DNA of 44,227 nucleotides, taken from NCBI GenBank assembly GCA_021732445.1, contig JAKFUZ010000029.1:1-44227 (forward strand), read 5' to 3'. The notes beneath the pieces were generated by a model. That model did not search any database. It was not told the DNA's origin and worked only from the letters and a program-made list of their open reading frames with translations. How positions within the stretch are numbered: position 1 is the stretch's first letter; every line of letters starts with the position of its first letter. The stretch is from Sphingomonas sp. Lineage in GTDB: Bacteria > Pseudomonadota > Alphaproteobacteria > Sphingomonadales > Sphingomonadaceae. Made by a program: the position numbers and the translations under genes. This document shows positions 18,877 to 28,843 of this stretch, in pieces.

Positions 18877-20142
18877 ATGCGCGCCGCGCCCTACGCCGTT
18901 AATCGCCGCGCGCTTTTGCAAGGCGCGGGTGGCGCGTTGCTGTTTGGGGCAAGCGTGGTGCGCGCCGCGGAGCCGGATCTTGCCGGGCTGTCGGACATGA
19001 CGGGCGATGTGCGGCCGATTACGCTGGCCGAGCGGCAGATGCGGCTGGCGCGGGCGCAGGCGCTGATGCGGGCGCAGGGCATTGGCGCGGTGCTGATCGA
19101 GCCCGGCGCGAGCATGGCCTATTTCACGGGTGTTCGCTGGAACCGGAGCGAGCGGTTGACGGCTGTGATGATGCCGGTCGATGGCGATCCGCTGATCGTG
19201 ACGCCGTTTTTTGAGGAACCATCGGTGCGGCAGACGCTGGCGGTGCCGGCTGACGTGCGGGTGTGGCAGGAAGATGAAAGCCCGGTGGCGCTGATCGCGG
19301 CATTTTTGAAGGCCCGAAACCTGACGCGGCTGCCGATTGGGATTGAGGAAACCGCGCGCTTCTTTGCGTCGGACGGGCTCGCACGTGCGCTGCCGGCGGC
19401 GCGGCTCGTTTCGGCAAATCCCGTGGTGCGCGGGTGCCGGATGGTCAAAACGGCAAGCGAAATTGCGCTGCTCCAAAAGGCCAGCGACATCACCATCGCG
19501 GCCTATCGCTGGACGTGGCCGCGGGTGGAGGCCGGGATGACGCCCGCCGACATTGGCGGCCTGATGACCGCGGCGACCCGCAAGCTGGGCGGTGATCCGC
19601 AGTTTGCGCTCGTGCTGATCGGCGAGGCGGCGGCCTATCCGCATGGATCCAAGGCGCCGCAAAAAGTGGCGGATGGCCAGGTTGTGCTGATGGACTGCGG
19701 CTGCGCGGTCGAGGGCTATCAGTCTGACATATCGCGCACTTTTGTGCACGGTGCCGCCTCTGCCGGACAGCGCCTGGTGTGGGATCAGGTGGCCAGGGGC
19801 CAGCAAATCGCGTTTGCGGCGGCTCGGCCCGGCGCGGCGGCCGGCTCTGTCGATGACGCGGTCCGGCGGCAATATGAGGCCTGGGGCTATGGCCCGGGCT
19901 ACAAGCTGCCGGGCACGTCGCACCGCACGGGCCATGGCATCGGGCTGGACGGGCACGAGCCGGTCAATCTGGTGCACGGCGAGGCGACCCGGCTGGGCGC
20001 CGGCATGTGTTTCTCCAACGAACCGGGGATTTACCTGCCCGGCAAATTCGGCGTGCGGCTTGAGGATTGTTTCCACATGACGGATGCTGGCCCCAAATGG
20101 TTCAGCGTGCCGCCCGTGTCGCTCGATGCGCCGCTCGGGTAA
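18877..20142 (+). CDS. M24-family Xaa-Pro peptidase with Tat signal
   Basis: This encodes 421 residues from the ATG at 18877, which follows a GGAGG ribosome binding site. The N-terminus carries a twin-arginine motif, RRALLQGAGGALLFGASVV, so the folded enzyme is probably exported by Tat. An N-terminal creatinase-like domain precedes the pita-bread catalytic domain, whose five metal ligands are all present in order: Asp in VLMDCG, Asp in QSDISRTF, His in GHGIGLDGHE, Glu in SNEPGIY and Glu in VRLEDCF. Members cleave the N-terminal residue before proline or act as dipeptidases. An uptake transporter gene lies divergently upstream, and a peptide or amino acid scavenging role is an inference. Confidence 0.9.
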   Translation: MRAAPYAVNRRALLQGAGGALLFGASVVRAAEPDLAGLSDMTGDVRPITLAERQMRLARAQALMRAQGIGAVLIEPGASMAYFTGVRWNRSERLTAVMMPVDGDPLIVTPFFEEPSVRQTLAVPADVRVWQEDESPVALIAAFLKARNLTRLPIGIEETARFFASDGLARALPAARLVSANPVVRGCRMVKTASEIALLQKASDITIAAYRWTWPRVEAGMTPADIGGLMTAATRKLGGDPQFALVLIGEAAAYPHGSKAPQKVADGQVVLMDCGCAVEGYQSDISRTFVHGAASAGQRLVWDQVARGQQIAFAAARPGAAAGSVDDAVRRQYEAWGYGPGYKLPGTSHRTGHGIGLDGHEPVNLVHGEATRLGAGMCFSNEPGIYLPGKFGVRLEDCFHMTDAGPKWFSVPPVSLDAPLG

Positions 20143-20226
20143 GGTGGCATCGCTTCGCCTGCCCTCAATCTGCCCTGGCGAACCGTTTTGCTTGAGCGTT
20201 GAGCGTTGCCGCCCTAAATCCCCCTC

Positions 20227-22890
20227 ATGACATCGACAAACGACATCCGCCGCAGCTTTCTCGATTATTTCGAGGGGGCTGGCCATGCCCGCGTGCCCTC
20301 GGCGCCGCTGGTGCCGCATAACGACCCGACGCTCATGTTCGTGAATGCGGGCATGGTGCCGTTCAAAAATGTGTTTACGGGGCTTGAGACGCGGCCCTAT
20401 GTCGTCGCGACGAGCGCGCAGAAATGCGTGCGCGCCGGGGGCAAGCACAATGATCTCGACAATGTCGGCTATACTGCGCGGCACCATACTTTCTTCGAGA
20501 TGCTCGGCAATTTTTCGTTCGGCGATTATTTCAAGGAAGCGGCGATCCTCCACGCCTGGACGCTCACCACGCGCGAATGGGGCATCGATCCGGCGCGGCT
20601 GACCGTCACCGTCTATCATACCGATGACGAAGCATTTGCCTTGTGGAAAAAAATCGCCGGGCTGCCCGATGAGCGCATCATCCGCATCGCGACGAGCGAC
20701 AATTTCTGGTCGATGGGAGATACCGGGCCGTGCGGGCCGTGTTCCGAGATTTTCTACGATCACGGCGCGCATATTCCTGGCGGTCCGCCGGGCAGCCCGG
20801 ACGAGGACGGCGACCGGTTCGTCGAAATCTGGAACCTGGTGTTCATGCAGTTCGAACAGGCAGCGGGCGGGGTGCGCACGCCGCTTCCCCGCCCCTCGAT
20901 TGATACCGGCATGGGGCTGGAGCGGATCGCTGCCGTGTTGCAGGGCGTGCACGACAATTATGATACCGACACCTTCAGAGCGCTGATTGCCGCGTCAAGT
21001 GCGCTCAGCCACACGCCGGCAGATGGCGCCAACACCGCCAGCCACCGGGTGATCGCCGACCATTTGCGCACCGCAGGTTTTCTGGTGGCGGACGGTGTGC
21101 TGCCGGCAAATGAAGGGCGCGGCTATGTGTTGCGGCGCATCATGCGGCGGGCAATGCGCCACGCGCATATTCTGGGCGCGAAAGACCCGCTGATGCACCG
21201 GCTCGTCCCGGCACTGGTGGCGGAAATGGGCGCGGCCTATCCCGAGCTGCTCCGCGCCCAGCCGCTGATCGAGGCAACGCTTCAGCAGGAGGAAACGCGC
21301 TTCCGCCAGACGCTCGACAAGGGGCTGAAACTGCTCGACGAGGCAACCGCCGGGATGAAACCGGGCGACGTGCTGCCCGGCGACACTGCGTTCAAGCTTT
21401 ATGACACTTATGGTTTTCCGTTTGATCTAACCGAAGATGCCTTGCGGGCGGCCTCGCTTGGCGTCGACACGGCCGGTTTTGAAAGCGCCATGGCCGAGCA
21501 AAAGCGCGCGGCGCGCGCGGCGTGGAAAGGGTCTGGCGAGCGCGCGTCCGACGATGTGTGGTTCGACATCACCGAAGAAGCGGGTGGCACCGAGTTTATC
21601 GGTTACACCGCCGACGAGGGCGACGGCCGTGTCGTTGCGCTGGTGCGCGAGGGTGCACGCGTCGAGCGCGCGGGGCCTGGCGACGAGGTGCTGGTGCTGA
21701 CCAACCAGACCCCTTTTTATGGCGAGAGCGGCGGCCAGATGGGTGACGCCGGGCGCATCACCGGCGACAATGGCCTGTCGGCAACGGTCAGCGACACGGC
21801 CAAGGCGCTTGGCCGGCTGCATGTGCACCATGTTCGCGTTGATTCCGGCGCGATTACGCTTGGCGACACCGTGCATCTGGCGATTGATGGCGCGCGCCGG
21901 GCGGCAACGCGCGCCAATCACTCGGCCACGCATTTGCTGCACGCGGCGCTGCGCGAGCGGCTTGGCGGGCATGTCAGCCAGAAAGGCAGCCTGGTCGCGC
22001 CCGACCGGCTGCGCTTCGATTTCTCGCACCCAGGCGCGCTGGCGGCCGAGGAAATCGCGGCTATCGAGGCTGACGTGAACCGGCAGATCAGGGGCAACCA
22101 GCCCGTCACCACGCGACTGATGACGCCTGATGATGCGGTTGCCGCTGGCGCTCTTGCGTTGTTCGGCGAGAAATATGGCGATGAGGTGCGCGTGCTCGCC
22201 ATGGGCCGAGAGGCCGGGCGCAGCTATTCGGTTGAGCTTTGCGGCGGCACCCATGTGGCGGCCACGGGCGATATTGCGCTGTTCAAGATCATCGCGGAGG
22301 GCGCGGTTTCCAGCGGTATCCGCCGCATCGAGGCGCTGACCGGCGACGCCGCACGACTGTGGCTGACCGAGCGCGATGCCAAATTGCGCGAAGCGGCAAC
22401 CGCGCTGAAGGCGGCACCCGATGAGGTTCCCGCGCGTGTGCTGGCGTTGGTTGAGGATCGTCGGCGGCTGGAGCGGGAACTGGCCGACGCGAAACGGGCG
22501 CTGGCGCTTGGTGGCGGCGGCGCGGGGCCGGCACCGGCTGGCCCGGAGGATGTCGGCGGCACGCGCTTTGCCGCGCAAATTGTCGACGGGCTCGACCCAA
22601 AGGGGCTGCGCAGCGCGGTTGACGAGATGAAAGCGCGGCTGGGAAGCGGCGTCGCGCTGCTTATCGCGGTAAATGAGGGCCGCGCGTCCATTGCCGTTGG
22701 TGTGTCGGCAGACCTGCTTGGCCGCCATGATGCGGTGGCGTTGCTTCGCGCCGGCGTGGCAGCGCTTGGCGGGCAGGGCGGCGGCGGCCGGCCCGATATG
22801 GCGCAGGGCGGCGGGCCAGATGGCGCAGCGGCCGATGCCGCCGTGGCAGCCGTGCGCGCGGCGATCGCGGCAGCGACATCGAGCGGCTGA
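20227..22890 (+). CDS. alaS: Alanyl-tRNA synthetase
   Basis: This encodes 887 residues, normal for the enzyme that charges tRNA(Ala). Class II catalytic motifs are present in the N-terminal part ([49 protein letters not shown]). The editing domain has [12 protein letters not shown] and the zinc/editing cysteine-histidine CGGTH (Cys672, His676). The C-terminal domain has a coiled coil around 715-750 and a glycine-rich end. The start ATG at 20227 has no obvious ribosome binding site, but it matches the expected [16 protein letters not shown]-terminus. No partner gene is evident; the following gene is on the opposite strand. Confidence 0.97.
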   Translation: MTSTNDIRRSFLDYFEGAGHARVPSAPLVPHNDPTLMFVNAGMVPFKNVFTGLETRPYVVATSAQKCVRAGGKHNDLDNVGYTARHHTFFEMLGNFSFGDYFKEAAILHAWTLTTREWGIDPARLTVTVYHTDDEAFALWKKIAGLPDERIIRIATSDNFWSMGDTGPCGPCSEIFYDHGAHIPGGPPGSPDEDGDRFVEIWNLVFMQFEQAAGGVRTPLPRPSIDTGMGLERIAAVLQGVHDNYDTDTFRALIAASSALSHTPADGANTASHRVIADHLRTAGFLVADGVLPANEGRGYVLRRIMRRAMRHAHILGAKDPLMHRLVPALVAEMGAAYPELLRAQPLIEATLQQEETRFRQTLDKGLKLLDEATAGMKPGDVLPGDTAFKLYDTYGFPFDLTEDALRAASLGVDTAGFESAMAEQKRAARAAWKGSGERASDDVWFDITEEAGGTEFIGYTADEGDGRVVALVREGARVERAGPGDEVLVLTNQTPFYGESGGQMGDAGRITGDNGLSATVSDTAKALGRLHVHHVRVDSGAITLGDTVHLAIDGARRAATRANHSATHLLHAALRERLGGHVSQKGSLVAPDRLRFDFSHPGALAAEEIAAIEADVNRQIRGNQPVTTRLMTPDDAVAAGALALFGEKYGDEVRVLAMGREAGRSYSVELCGGTHVAATGDIALFKIIAEGAVSSGIRRIEALTGDAARLWLTERDAKLREAATALKAAPDEVPARVLALVEDRRRLERELADAKRALALGGGGAGPAPAGPEDVGGTRFAAQIVDGLDPKGLRSAVDEMKARLGSGVALLIAVNEGRASIAVGVSADLLGRHDAVALLRAGVAALGGQGGGGRPDMAQGGGPDGAAADAAVAAVRAAIAAATSSG

Positions 22891-22912
22891 AGCGCGCGCC
22901 GCCGGCCCCGGC

Positions 22913-24733
22913 TCAGGCTCGGTCAGGATCGCGGCTGGCACCGCTTGCTCCGGCCCCCGCCTGGCTGTTGCGCGGGCGAATGCGGCGCAGGCGGGGGTCT
23001 CGGTCAAGATTGGCCGCCTCCTTGATCTCGGCGCGCAACGCATCGCGCTTGTCATGGATGGACGCGATCACCGGGCCCATCGCGACACCAAGATCAACCA
23101 GCACCGCTTCTGACAGTTGCAGCGAGCTTTCTACGGTTTCGGGCACCGCATCGGTTGCGCCCGCGCGGTACAGTTCGGCGGCGTGCGCCGGATCTCGCGC
23201 CCGCACGATGATGGTGAGCGCCGGCACCCAGCCGCGCACGCGCCGCACCAGCCGCACGCTCAGCACCGGGTCGTCCATCGTCAGGATGAGTGCATCGGCC
23301 CGGCCAAGGTTCAGCCGGTCGAGCAGCTCGGGTCGCACAATGTCGCCAAAAATCACAGGATAGCCGGCCCGGCGCGCGGCATTGACCGTGTCGATATCGG
23401 CCTCCACCGCAATGAACGGCTTGTCGTGCGCCCGCAGCATGTCGGCAACCATCTGGCCGACCCGGCCAAAACCGATGATGACGCTGCCCGGCCCGTCGGG
23501 CGGCGGCGTGGTGCCGGGATCATCCACGCCGGCCGCCTGCTCGATCCGCCGCGACACATCGCGCCCGATCCGCGCGAGCAGCGGGGTGATGGTCAGCCCG
23601 ATTGCCGTGACCGCCTGCCAGAAAGCCGCCGTCTGCGGCAGGATGAGCTGCGCCTGCGCCGCCGCGCCCAGCATGATGAGCGTCGTTTCCGAAGGGCTGC
23701 CCATCAGCAGACCCACCTCGGCCGCCGGGGCACCGCGCTCGCCCGACAGCCTGAGCAGTCCATAGGTGACGAGCGCCTTGACCGCGACCACGCCGCAAAC
23801 GGCCGCCGCAAGTGCACCGCCATTGCTGGCCACCAGCCGAAGATCGAGCCGCATCCCAATGGTGATGAGAAATACCCCGAGCGCCAGCCCCTTGAACGGC
23901 GCGGTCATCACCTCGACCTCGCTGTAATATTCGGTCTCGGCGATCAGCAGGCCTGCAAGCAGCGCGCCGACGATGGGGGACAGGCCAACCGCCGTCGTCA
24001 CCAGGCTGGCGACGATGACGACGAGCAGCGACGCGGCCAGGAACAGCTCCGGGCTTTTGGTGCGTGCGGCCTGCGCAAACAGGCGTGGCAGGATGAATCG
24101 CCCGCCAACGAACATCCCGGCAATGGTAACCACCGCCTGGCCTGCGATCATGGCGCCGCCACCCCAGCCCGGGGCCGCTGCCATCGGGGCGAAGGCGCCG
24201 AGCACGAAGATGATCGGCACCAGCGCAAGGTCTTCGAACAGCAGCATCGAAAAAGCCGGCCGACCGACCGCGCTTTTGGTGCCAACCATTGGCAGCACGA
24301 GCGCGGTAGACGACAGCGCCAGCGAAATGCCCAGCCCGATGGCGCCGGGCCAGTCCTGACCCATCACGTGAAGCGCAGTGCCAATTACCAGCCCCGACAG
24401 GGTCAGTTCCGCCACGCCGACGCCAAACACCAGCGTGCGCATTTTCCAAAGCCGCCTGAACGACAGTTCAAGCCCGATGGAAAACAGCAGCAGGATGATG
24501 CCAAGATCGGCGATCGGTTCAATCGCGCTGGCATTGGAAATGGTTATGTAACGCAGCCACGGATAAGACCCGACAAGTGCGCCCAGCCCCGCAGGCCCGA
24601 CCAGCACGCCGACCAGGATGAAGCCGATTACCGGGCTGATCCGGAACCGCGCAAAGGCCGGGATGACAAGGCCCGCGGCACCCAGAATGACGAGCGCATC
24701 ACCAAACCCGTTTTGCTGCAATTCAAGCGCCAT
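22913..24733 (-). CDS. Kef-type monovalent cation:proton antiporter (CPA2) with RCK domain
   Basis: This encodes 606 residues from the ATG at 24733; an in-frame GTG lies 6 nt upstream, but the AGGG ribosome-binding-like site fits the ATG better. The first 390 residues form about twelve hydrophobic helices with the CPA2 pattern, including GLELSFRRLW and the region LALSSTALVLPMV. The rest is a TrkA-N/RCK regulatory domain with the Rossmann signature GFGRVGQMVADML and acidic VEAD. Kef-family proteins exchange potassium or sodium for protons and are often gated by nucleotides or glutathione. No kefF/kefG-like ancillary gene is adjacent, so I do not assign KefB or KefC specifically. Confidence 0.88.
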   Translation of the reverse strand: MALELQQNGFGDALVILGAAGLVIPAFARFRISPVIGFILVGVLVGPAGLGALVGSYPWLRYITISNASAIEPIADLGIILLLFSIGLELSFRRLWKMRTLVFGVGVAELTLSGLVIGTALHVMGQDWPGAIGLGISLALSSTALVLPMVGTKSAVGRPAFSMLLFEDLALVPIIFVLGAFAPMAAAPGWGGGAMIAGQAVVTIAGMFVGGRFILPRLFAQAARTKSPELFLAASLLVVIVASLVTTAVGLSPIVGALLAGLLIAETEYYSEVEVMTAPFKGLALGVFLITIGMRLDLRLVASNGGALAAAVCGVVAVKALVTYGLLRLSGERGAPAAEVGLLMGSPSETTLIMLGAAAQAQLILPQTAAFWQAVTAIGLTITPLLARIGRDVSRRIEQAAGVDDPGTTPPPDGPGSVIIGFGRVGQMVADMLRAHDKPFIAVEADIDTVNAARRAGYPVIFGDIVRPELLDRLNLGRADALILTMDDPVLSVRLVRRVRGWVPALTIIVRARDPAHAAELYRAGATDAVPETVESSLQLSEAVLVDLGVAMGPVIASIHDKRDALRAEIKEAANLDRDPRLRRIRPRNSQAGAGASGASRDPDRA

Positions 24734-24855
24734 GGGCACACCCTAGCGAGGTTCGCCCGTTGCGGCACCCTTGTTGTTTGGCTGGCCGCGGCTTGAGGTC
24801 GGCGGGCCGCATCGCCGGGCGCGCCGGCCACGCGGCGATCATTTGGGCGAAGCCG

Positions 24856-25632
24856 CTATTTATAGGTAAGTTTGAGCCGATCGTCGTTGGCGATTTTCTT
24901 GTTTGACAGTGGCACCAGATAGCTGTTCGGCCGCTTTTTTGAGATCAGGACAATGTTCTTGCCGGGAATTTCGGCGCCGAGCAGCGGCTTGCGGCTTGTC
25001 GCGTACAGCCCGAAGGAGCGGTTGTTGCACGGGTTGAACGCGCTCACCAGCGCCCTGAACGCGATTGACAGGCGCACAAAGGCAACCGCTACCCGGCATT
25101 GCAGGCGCATGTCGCCAATCCGCCGGTCGGCAATATCGGTGCCGGGCGAGAGGAGTAGCGGTGAGATTTGCAGGCCGGCCCGGTTGGGTGTGGTGCGCAA
25201 TTCCCAGTCGCCGGTCAGGACCAGCGCGACCGGGAGCGTGAACCGCGCCTGCGAATCGAGCGGCAGATCTTGCGTTTCATAGCCACCGGCGCGGTCGGGT
25301 TTGCGATTGCGCAGATACAGGCTCAACCCGCCGGTGGCCGAAGGCTTGGCGTTGCGGATTTCAAACTGAAACGCGGTAGCGGGCGCAAATTCCGCCCGAT
25401 ATTTCTGGAAAGCCTGCGCCGCATCGCGCAGCGAATCGGCCGTCAGCCGTGTCTTGTCGCCGTTCTGGCCGACAACGACGATGTCATCATCTTGCGCATC
25501 TGTCGCCGCGCTCGGCGCGGACGACACAGCCGGGGGCGGGGTGGTTTGCGCCATCGCACCGACTGGCGCCAGCACCACGGCAATGGCCAGGGATGCCACA
25601 CGCGCCACCCGCGCCACCCGAATTTTACGCAT
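24856..25632 (-). CDS. Unknown secreted protein
   Basis: This encodes 258 residues. A basic start and hydrophobic stretch followed by PVGAMAQ form a probable signal peptide cleaved near residue 29, so it acts outside the cytoplasm. A low-complexity Ala/Pro/Ser/Asp linker (about 30-52) precedes a region with beta-strand character. Two cysteines (about residues 179 and 201) could form a disulfide. I recognise no family. The gene lies downstream of icd on the same strand with only 32 nt between them, so it may be transcribed from the icd promoter. The coding frame has normal composition and a stop that leaves a clean gap to the antiporter gene. Confidence 0.7.
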   Translation of the reverse strand: MRKIRVARVARVASLAIAVVLAPVGAMAQTTPPPAVSSAPSAATDAQDDDIVVVGQNGDKTRLTADSLRDAAQAFQKYRAEFAPATAFQFEIRNAKPSATGGLSLYLRNRKPDRAGGYETQDLPLDSQARFTLPVALVLTGDWELRTTPNRAGLQISPLLLSPGTDIADRRIGDMRLQCRVAVAFVRLSIAFRALVSAFNPCNNRSFGLYATSRKPLLGAEIPGKNIVLISKKRPNSYLVPLSNKKIANDDRLKLTYK

Positions 25633-25664
25633 GCGTTATTCCAGCCGGCCCTATTTTCAAAAGG

Positions 25665-26885
25665 TTAGGCGCTGGCGCCCATCGCGGTTTCAAGATTGAG
25701 GCGGACCTGCTCGAAAAACTGTTCGGTCGTCATCCAGGGTTGCTCCGGGCCAATCAGGATCGCGAGATCCTTGGTCATATGGCCCTGTTCCACGGTTTCG
25801 ACGCAGACGCGTTCCAGCGTTTCGGCAAATTGCGTCACTTCGGGCGTGCCGTCGAACTTGCCGCGATATTTCAGGCCCCCGGTCCAGGCAAAGATTGAGG
25901 CGATCGGGTTGGTCGAGGTTGCCTTGCCCTGTTCGTGCATGCGGAAATGGCGGGTGACGGTGCCGTGTGCGGCCTCTGCCTCCACCGTCTTGCCATCGGG
26001 GGTGAGCAGCACCGACGTCATCAGGCCGAGCGACCCAAAGCCCTGCGCGACCTGATCCGACTGCACATCGCCATCATAATTTTTGCACGCCCACACAAAT
26101 TCGCCGTGCCATTTGAGCGCGGAGGCTACCATGTCGTCGATGAGGCGGTGCTCATAAACGATGCCGGCTGCCTTGAACCTGTCCTTGAACTCCGCTTCGA
26201 AAACTTCGGCGAACAAATCCTTGAAGCGGCCGTCATAGGCCTTGAGAATGGTGTTCTTGGTCGAAAGATATACCGGCCAGCCCAGATTGAGCCCGTAATG
26301 CATTGAGGCGCGGGCGAAATCGCGGATCGAATCGTCGAGATTATACATTGCCAGCGCGACGCCGGCCGAGGGGTACTGAAATACTTCTTCGTCGATCACG
26401 GCGCCGTCGTCACCTTCGAACACCAGGCGCAATTTGCCGGGGCCGGGCACGCGGAAGTCGGTTGCGCGATACTGGTCGCCAAAGGCGTGGCGGCCAACGA
26501 CGATCGGGTGCGTCCAGCCGGGGATGAGCCGCGGCACGTTTTTGATGACGATCGGTTCACGGAAAACCACCCCGCCCAGGATGTTGCGGATTGTGCCGTT
26601 GGGCGATTTCCACATTTTTTTGAGGCTGAATTCCTCGACCCGTGCCTCGTCGGGCGTGATCGTCGCGCATTTCACGCCAACGCCATATTTCTGGATGGCG
26701 CGCGCGCTTTCCACCGTGACGCGGTCTTCGGTATCGTCGCGGTGCTTGATGCCCAGGTCGTAATAATCAAGGTCGATATCGAGATAAGGGAGGATGAGGC
26801 GCTCGCGGATCCATTCCCAGATGATCCGCGTCATCTCGTCGCCGTCGATTTCCACAACCGGCGTCTTCACCTTGATCTTCGCCAT
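25665..26885 (-). CDS. icd: NADP-dependent isocitrate dehydrogenase
   Basis: This encodes 406 residues. It is the homodimeric, eukaryote-like type II IDH common in alphaproteobacteria, converting isocitrate to 2-oxoglutarate with NADPH formation in the TCA cycle. Recognisable segments are [17 protein letters not shown] at the N-terminus, the substrate region [32 protein letters not shown] with metal-binding aspartates, and [13 protein letters not shown]. The length and N-terminus agree with the family. It is divergent from psd. The sequence TTTTCAAAAGG stands both right after its stop codon and just upstream of its start. Confidence 0.95.
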   Translation of the reverse strand: MAKIKVKTPVVEIDGDEMTRIIWEWIRERLILPYLDIDLDYYDLGIKHRDDTEDRVTVESARAIQKYGVGVKCATITPDEARVEEFSLKKMWKSPNGTIRNILGGVVFREPIVIKNVPRLIPGWTHPIVVGRHAFGDQYRATDFRVPGPGKLRLVFEGDDGAVIDEEVFQYPSAGVALAMYNLDDSIRDFARASMHYGLNLGWPVYLSTKNTILKAYDGRFKDLFAEVFEAEFKDRFKAAGIVYEHRLIDDMVASALKWHGEFVWACKNYDGDVQSDQVAQGFGSLGLMTSVLLTPDGKTVEAEAAHGTVTRHFRMHEQGKATSTNPIASIFAWTGGLKYRGKFDGTPEVTQFAETLERVCVETVEQGHMTKDLAILIGPEQPWMTTEQFFEQVRLNLETAMGASA

Positions 26886-27002
26886 CTATGTCTCGCTTGT
26901 TTTCAAAAGGGAGGAAACTGGCTGTGGTCTAGGGGCAAGCCGCCCGCCGATCAACCTTTGGGATGAGCGGCGACGGCTCATTCAGCGATGCCGATTGAAT
27001 TG

Positions 27003-27027
27003 AAGGGGCCCGGGCGGTAAGGCCCTT
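27003..27027 (+). promoter_or_regulatory. Hairpin directly before the psd start codon
   Basis: AAGGG plus CC (27003-27010, with one bulged G) can pair with GGCCCTT (27021-27027), closing a loop of 10 nt. The psd ATG begins at 27030. The only Shine-Dalgarno-like purines (GGTAAGG) fall in the loop and right arm. The structure could therefore limit ribosome access or be a remnant of a terminator. Confidence 0.3.
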
Positions 27028-27029
27028 TC

Positions 27030-27758
27030 ATGGATGTGCTGGATCCCAAGACATCGGCCGAGCCCGCCGTGAAATGGCGCGTGCCCGAACTGCACCCGGA
27101 AGGGCGCAAATATGTGCTGATCGCAGGCGCGGTGGCGCTGGCCTCGTTTTTCGTCTGGGATACGCTGACATGGCCGCTGATTGGCGTAACCTTGTGGGTT
27201 GCGCTGTTTTTTCGCGACCCGGTGCGCGTAACACCGCAGGGCGACGATATTCTGGTGGCGCCTGCCGACGGGCTTGTCACCATGATCGCACGGGTGCCCG
27301 TGCCAGCAGAAATGGCCGGCGAGGCCGGCATTGGCAACGCGCCGCTCGTCCGCGTGTCGATTTTCATGAGCGTTTTCGATGTGCACATCAACCGCACACC
27401 AATCGCCGGGGTGATCCGGCACGTCATCTACATATCGGGCAAGTTCGTGAACGCCGATCTGGACAAGGCGAGCGACGAGAATGAACGCCAGCACATTGTG
27501 GTTGAAAGCCGCGATGGGCGCCGCATTGGCTTTACGCAGATTGCCGGGCTGGTTGCGCGCCGGATCCTGAGCTTCGTCAAGCCAGGCGATATGGTGGCGG
27601 CGGGGCAGCGGATAGGCCTGATCCGCTTTGGCAGCCGGGTCGACATTTATGTGCCCGATGATTTTGGATGCCAGGTGGCGCTGGGCCAGCGCTGTGTCGC
27701 GGGGGAAACCGTCGTGGCGCGGGTGGGTGCCGAGCAGCCACGCGGTGTCGCGCAATGA
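27030..27758 (+). CDS. psd: Phosphatidylserine decarboxylase proenzyme
   Basis: This encodes 242 residues, matching the short type of PSD found in alphaproteobacteria and archaea. It decarboxylates phosphatidylserine to phosphatidylethanolamine at the inner membrane. Two hydrophobic segments near residues 29-60 anchor it. Conserved segments are [25 protein letters not shown] and the self-cleavage site Gly201-Ser202 in RFGSRVDIY, where Ser202 becomes the pyruvoyl group. The next gene, pssA, makes its substrate, so the two form a functional pair with 47 nt between them. Confidence 0.95.
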   Translation: MDVLDPKTSAEPAVKWRVPELHPEGRKYVLIAGAVALASFFVWDTLTWPLIGVTLWVALFFRDPVRVTPQGDDILVAPADGLVTMIARVPVPAEMAGEAGIGNAPLVRVSIFMSVFDVHINRTPIAGVIRHVIYISGKFVNADLDKASDENERQHIVVESRDGRRIGFTQIAGLVARRILSFVKPGDMVAAGQRIGLIRFGSRVDIYVPDDFGCQVALGQRCVAGETVVARVGAEQPRGVAQ

Positions 27759-27805
27759 GGCGCGCGCGCTGACCCGCCGATGATCCGCCTGACGGGACGA
27801 AACCA

Positions 27806-28636
27806 GTGGCGGTGAAGGGCCGCCGGGGCCGTGGCCGGGCAGGCGGGCTGCCGCTGCGGGCAGTGGCCCCCAATGCGGTGACCGCGCTGGCCCTTTGCGC
27901 CGGGCTGACCGGCGTGCGCTTTGCGATTGGCGGCGACTGGGCAAGCGCTGTCATCATGGTGATGATCGCGGCAGTGCTCGACGGGCTGGACGGGACCATT
28001 GCGCGGATGGTGCGCGGGGAAAGCCGCTTTGGCGCCGAGCTCGATTCGCTGGCCGATGCGATTTCGTTCGGTGTGTCGCCGGCCCTCATCCTGTTCTTGT
28101 GGTCGCTCCATGATCTGCCGCGGATCGGGTGGCTGTGCGCGCTGGTGTTCGCGGTGTTTTGCGCGTTGCGGCTGGCGCGCTTCAACGCGGCTATCGACAC
28201 GCGGGACCAGCCGCACAAGCTGGCCGGGTTCTTAACCGGCGTTCCGGCACCCGCCGCAGCCGGGCTGGTTATGCTGCCGCTCTATTGCTGGCTGTGGACC
28301 GGCGCTGCGATTTTCCGGTCGGTGTGGGTCGTCGCGCCATGGACCGGCGCCATCGCATTGCTCATGGTCTCCAGCGTTGCGACTTATAGCTGGCGCTCGC
28401 TGCGGCTGCGCCGGGCCATCCGGTTCGAGGCGATCGCCGGCGTGGTTCTGGTCGGCGCCGCGCTGGTTTCGGCCCCGTGGCACATGCTGAGCGTGCTGTG
28501 TCTGTTGTACATGCTCTCAATCGGGTCGAGCATGCGCAGCTATGCCCGGATCAGGCGGCAGCGCGATAGCGGGGCCGGCGACAAATCGCAGGCGCCGCCT
28601 GCTCAAACCGAACCGAAGGACGCGCCAACAGAATAG
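27806..28636 (+). CDS. pssA: CDP-diacylglycerol-serine O-phosphatidyltransferase
   Basis: This encodes 276 residues from a GTG at 27806; a second GTG at 27812 is possible. It joins serine to CDP-diacylglycerol to make phosphatidylserine. It is a polytopic membrane protein with the CDP-alcohol phosphatidyltransferase motif DGLDGTIAR, then G and the two aspartates in FGAELDSLADA, all spaced as in the family (DGx2ARx8Gx3Dx3D). The C-terminal 35 residues are hydrophilic and Pro/Gln-rich. It directly follows psd, whose product decarboxylates phosphatidylserine. Its last 86 nt overlap on the opposite strand with the small membrane protein gene. Confidence 0.94.
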   Translation: MAVKGRRGRGRAGGLPLRAVAPNAVTALALCAGLTGVRFAIGGDWASAVIMVMIAAVLDGLDGTIARMVRGESRFGAELDSLADAISFGVSPALILFLWSLHDLPRIGWLCALVFAVFCALRLARFNAAIDTRDQPHKLAGFLTGVPAPAAAGLVMLPLYCWLWTGAAIFRSVWVVAPWTGAIALLMVSSVATYSWRSLRLRRAIRFEAIAGVVLVGAALVSAPWHMLSVLCLLYMLSIGSSMRSYARIRRQRDSGAGDKSQAPPAQTEPKDAPTE

Positions 28637-28775
28637 GCCGCGGCGTGAATGCCCCGCCCCCGCGCAGCAGCGCATGAATCCGCGGCAGGGCAGGGATCAG
28701 GCTGTGCCAAAACACCAGGGCAACCAGCAACGCGCCGGCCGTGAAAATCAATGTCGCAAGAGCTGCTATCATCAT
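28551..28775 (-). CDS. Small single-span membrane protein, possibly SOS-induced
   Basis: This encodes 74 residues from an ATG at 28775; an in-frame GTG (28778) and another ATG (28772) are adjacent. An AAAAGGGA sequence (28788-28781) places a good ribosome binding site 6 nt before the chosen ATG. Residues 2-24 are a strongly hydrophobic helix (ALATLIFTAGALLVALVF). The rest is a basic, Pro/Arg-rich tail. I recognise no family. A minus-strand promoter about 90-115 nt upstream carries a LexA-type operator between its -35 and -10 boxes, so induction by DNA damage is likely. By analogy, Caulobacter SidA and DidA are small inner-membrane division inhibitors made after DNA damage. The 3' part lies antisense to the end of pssA, so the exact extent is less certain than the membrane segment. 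Confidence 0.55.
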   Translation of the reverse strand: MMIAALATLIFTAGALLVALVFWHSLIPALPRIHALLRGGGAFTPRPILLARPSVRFEQAAPAICRRPRYRAAA

Positions 28776-28843
28776 CACTATCCCTTTTGCACTTCGAGCA
28801 GATGTTCGGCGTCATATCGTTTCAGCCGGGCAAAATATTACGT

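Noticed and set aside
18859..20952. A 697-codon open frame on the minus strand
   Set aside because: It lies antisense to the M24 peptidase gene and the start of alaS. Its product is rich in Arg, His and Pro with no domain, as expected of a shadow frame in high-GC DNA.
21427..23055. A 542-codon open frame on the minus strand
   Set aside because: It is antisense to alaS and has shadow-frame composition.
23117..24796. A 559-codon open frame on the plus strand
   Set aside because: It is antisense to the Kef-type antiporter gene. The product is very rich in Arg, Gln, His and Asp and has no recognisable fold.
28603..28815. A 70-codon cysteine-containing minus-strand frame overlapping the small membrane protein
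   Set aside because: Its ATG lacks a clear ribosome binding site, while the competing frame has a good one and a strong membrane helix. It remains a less likely alternative.
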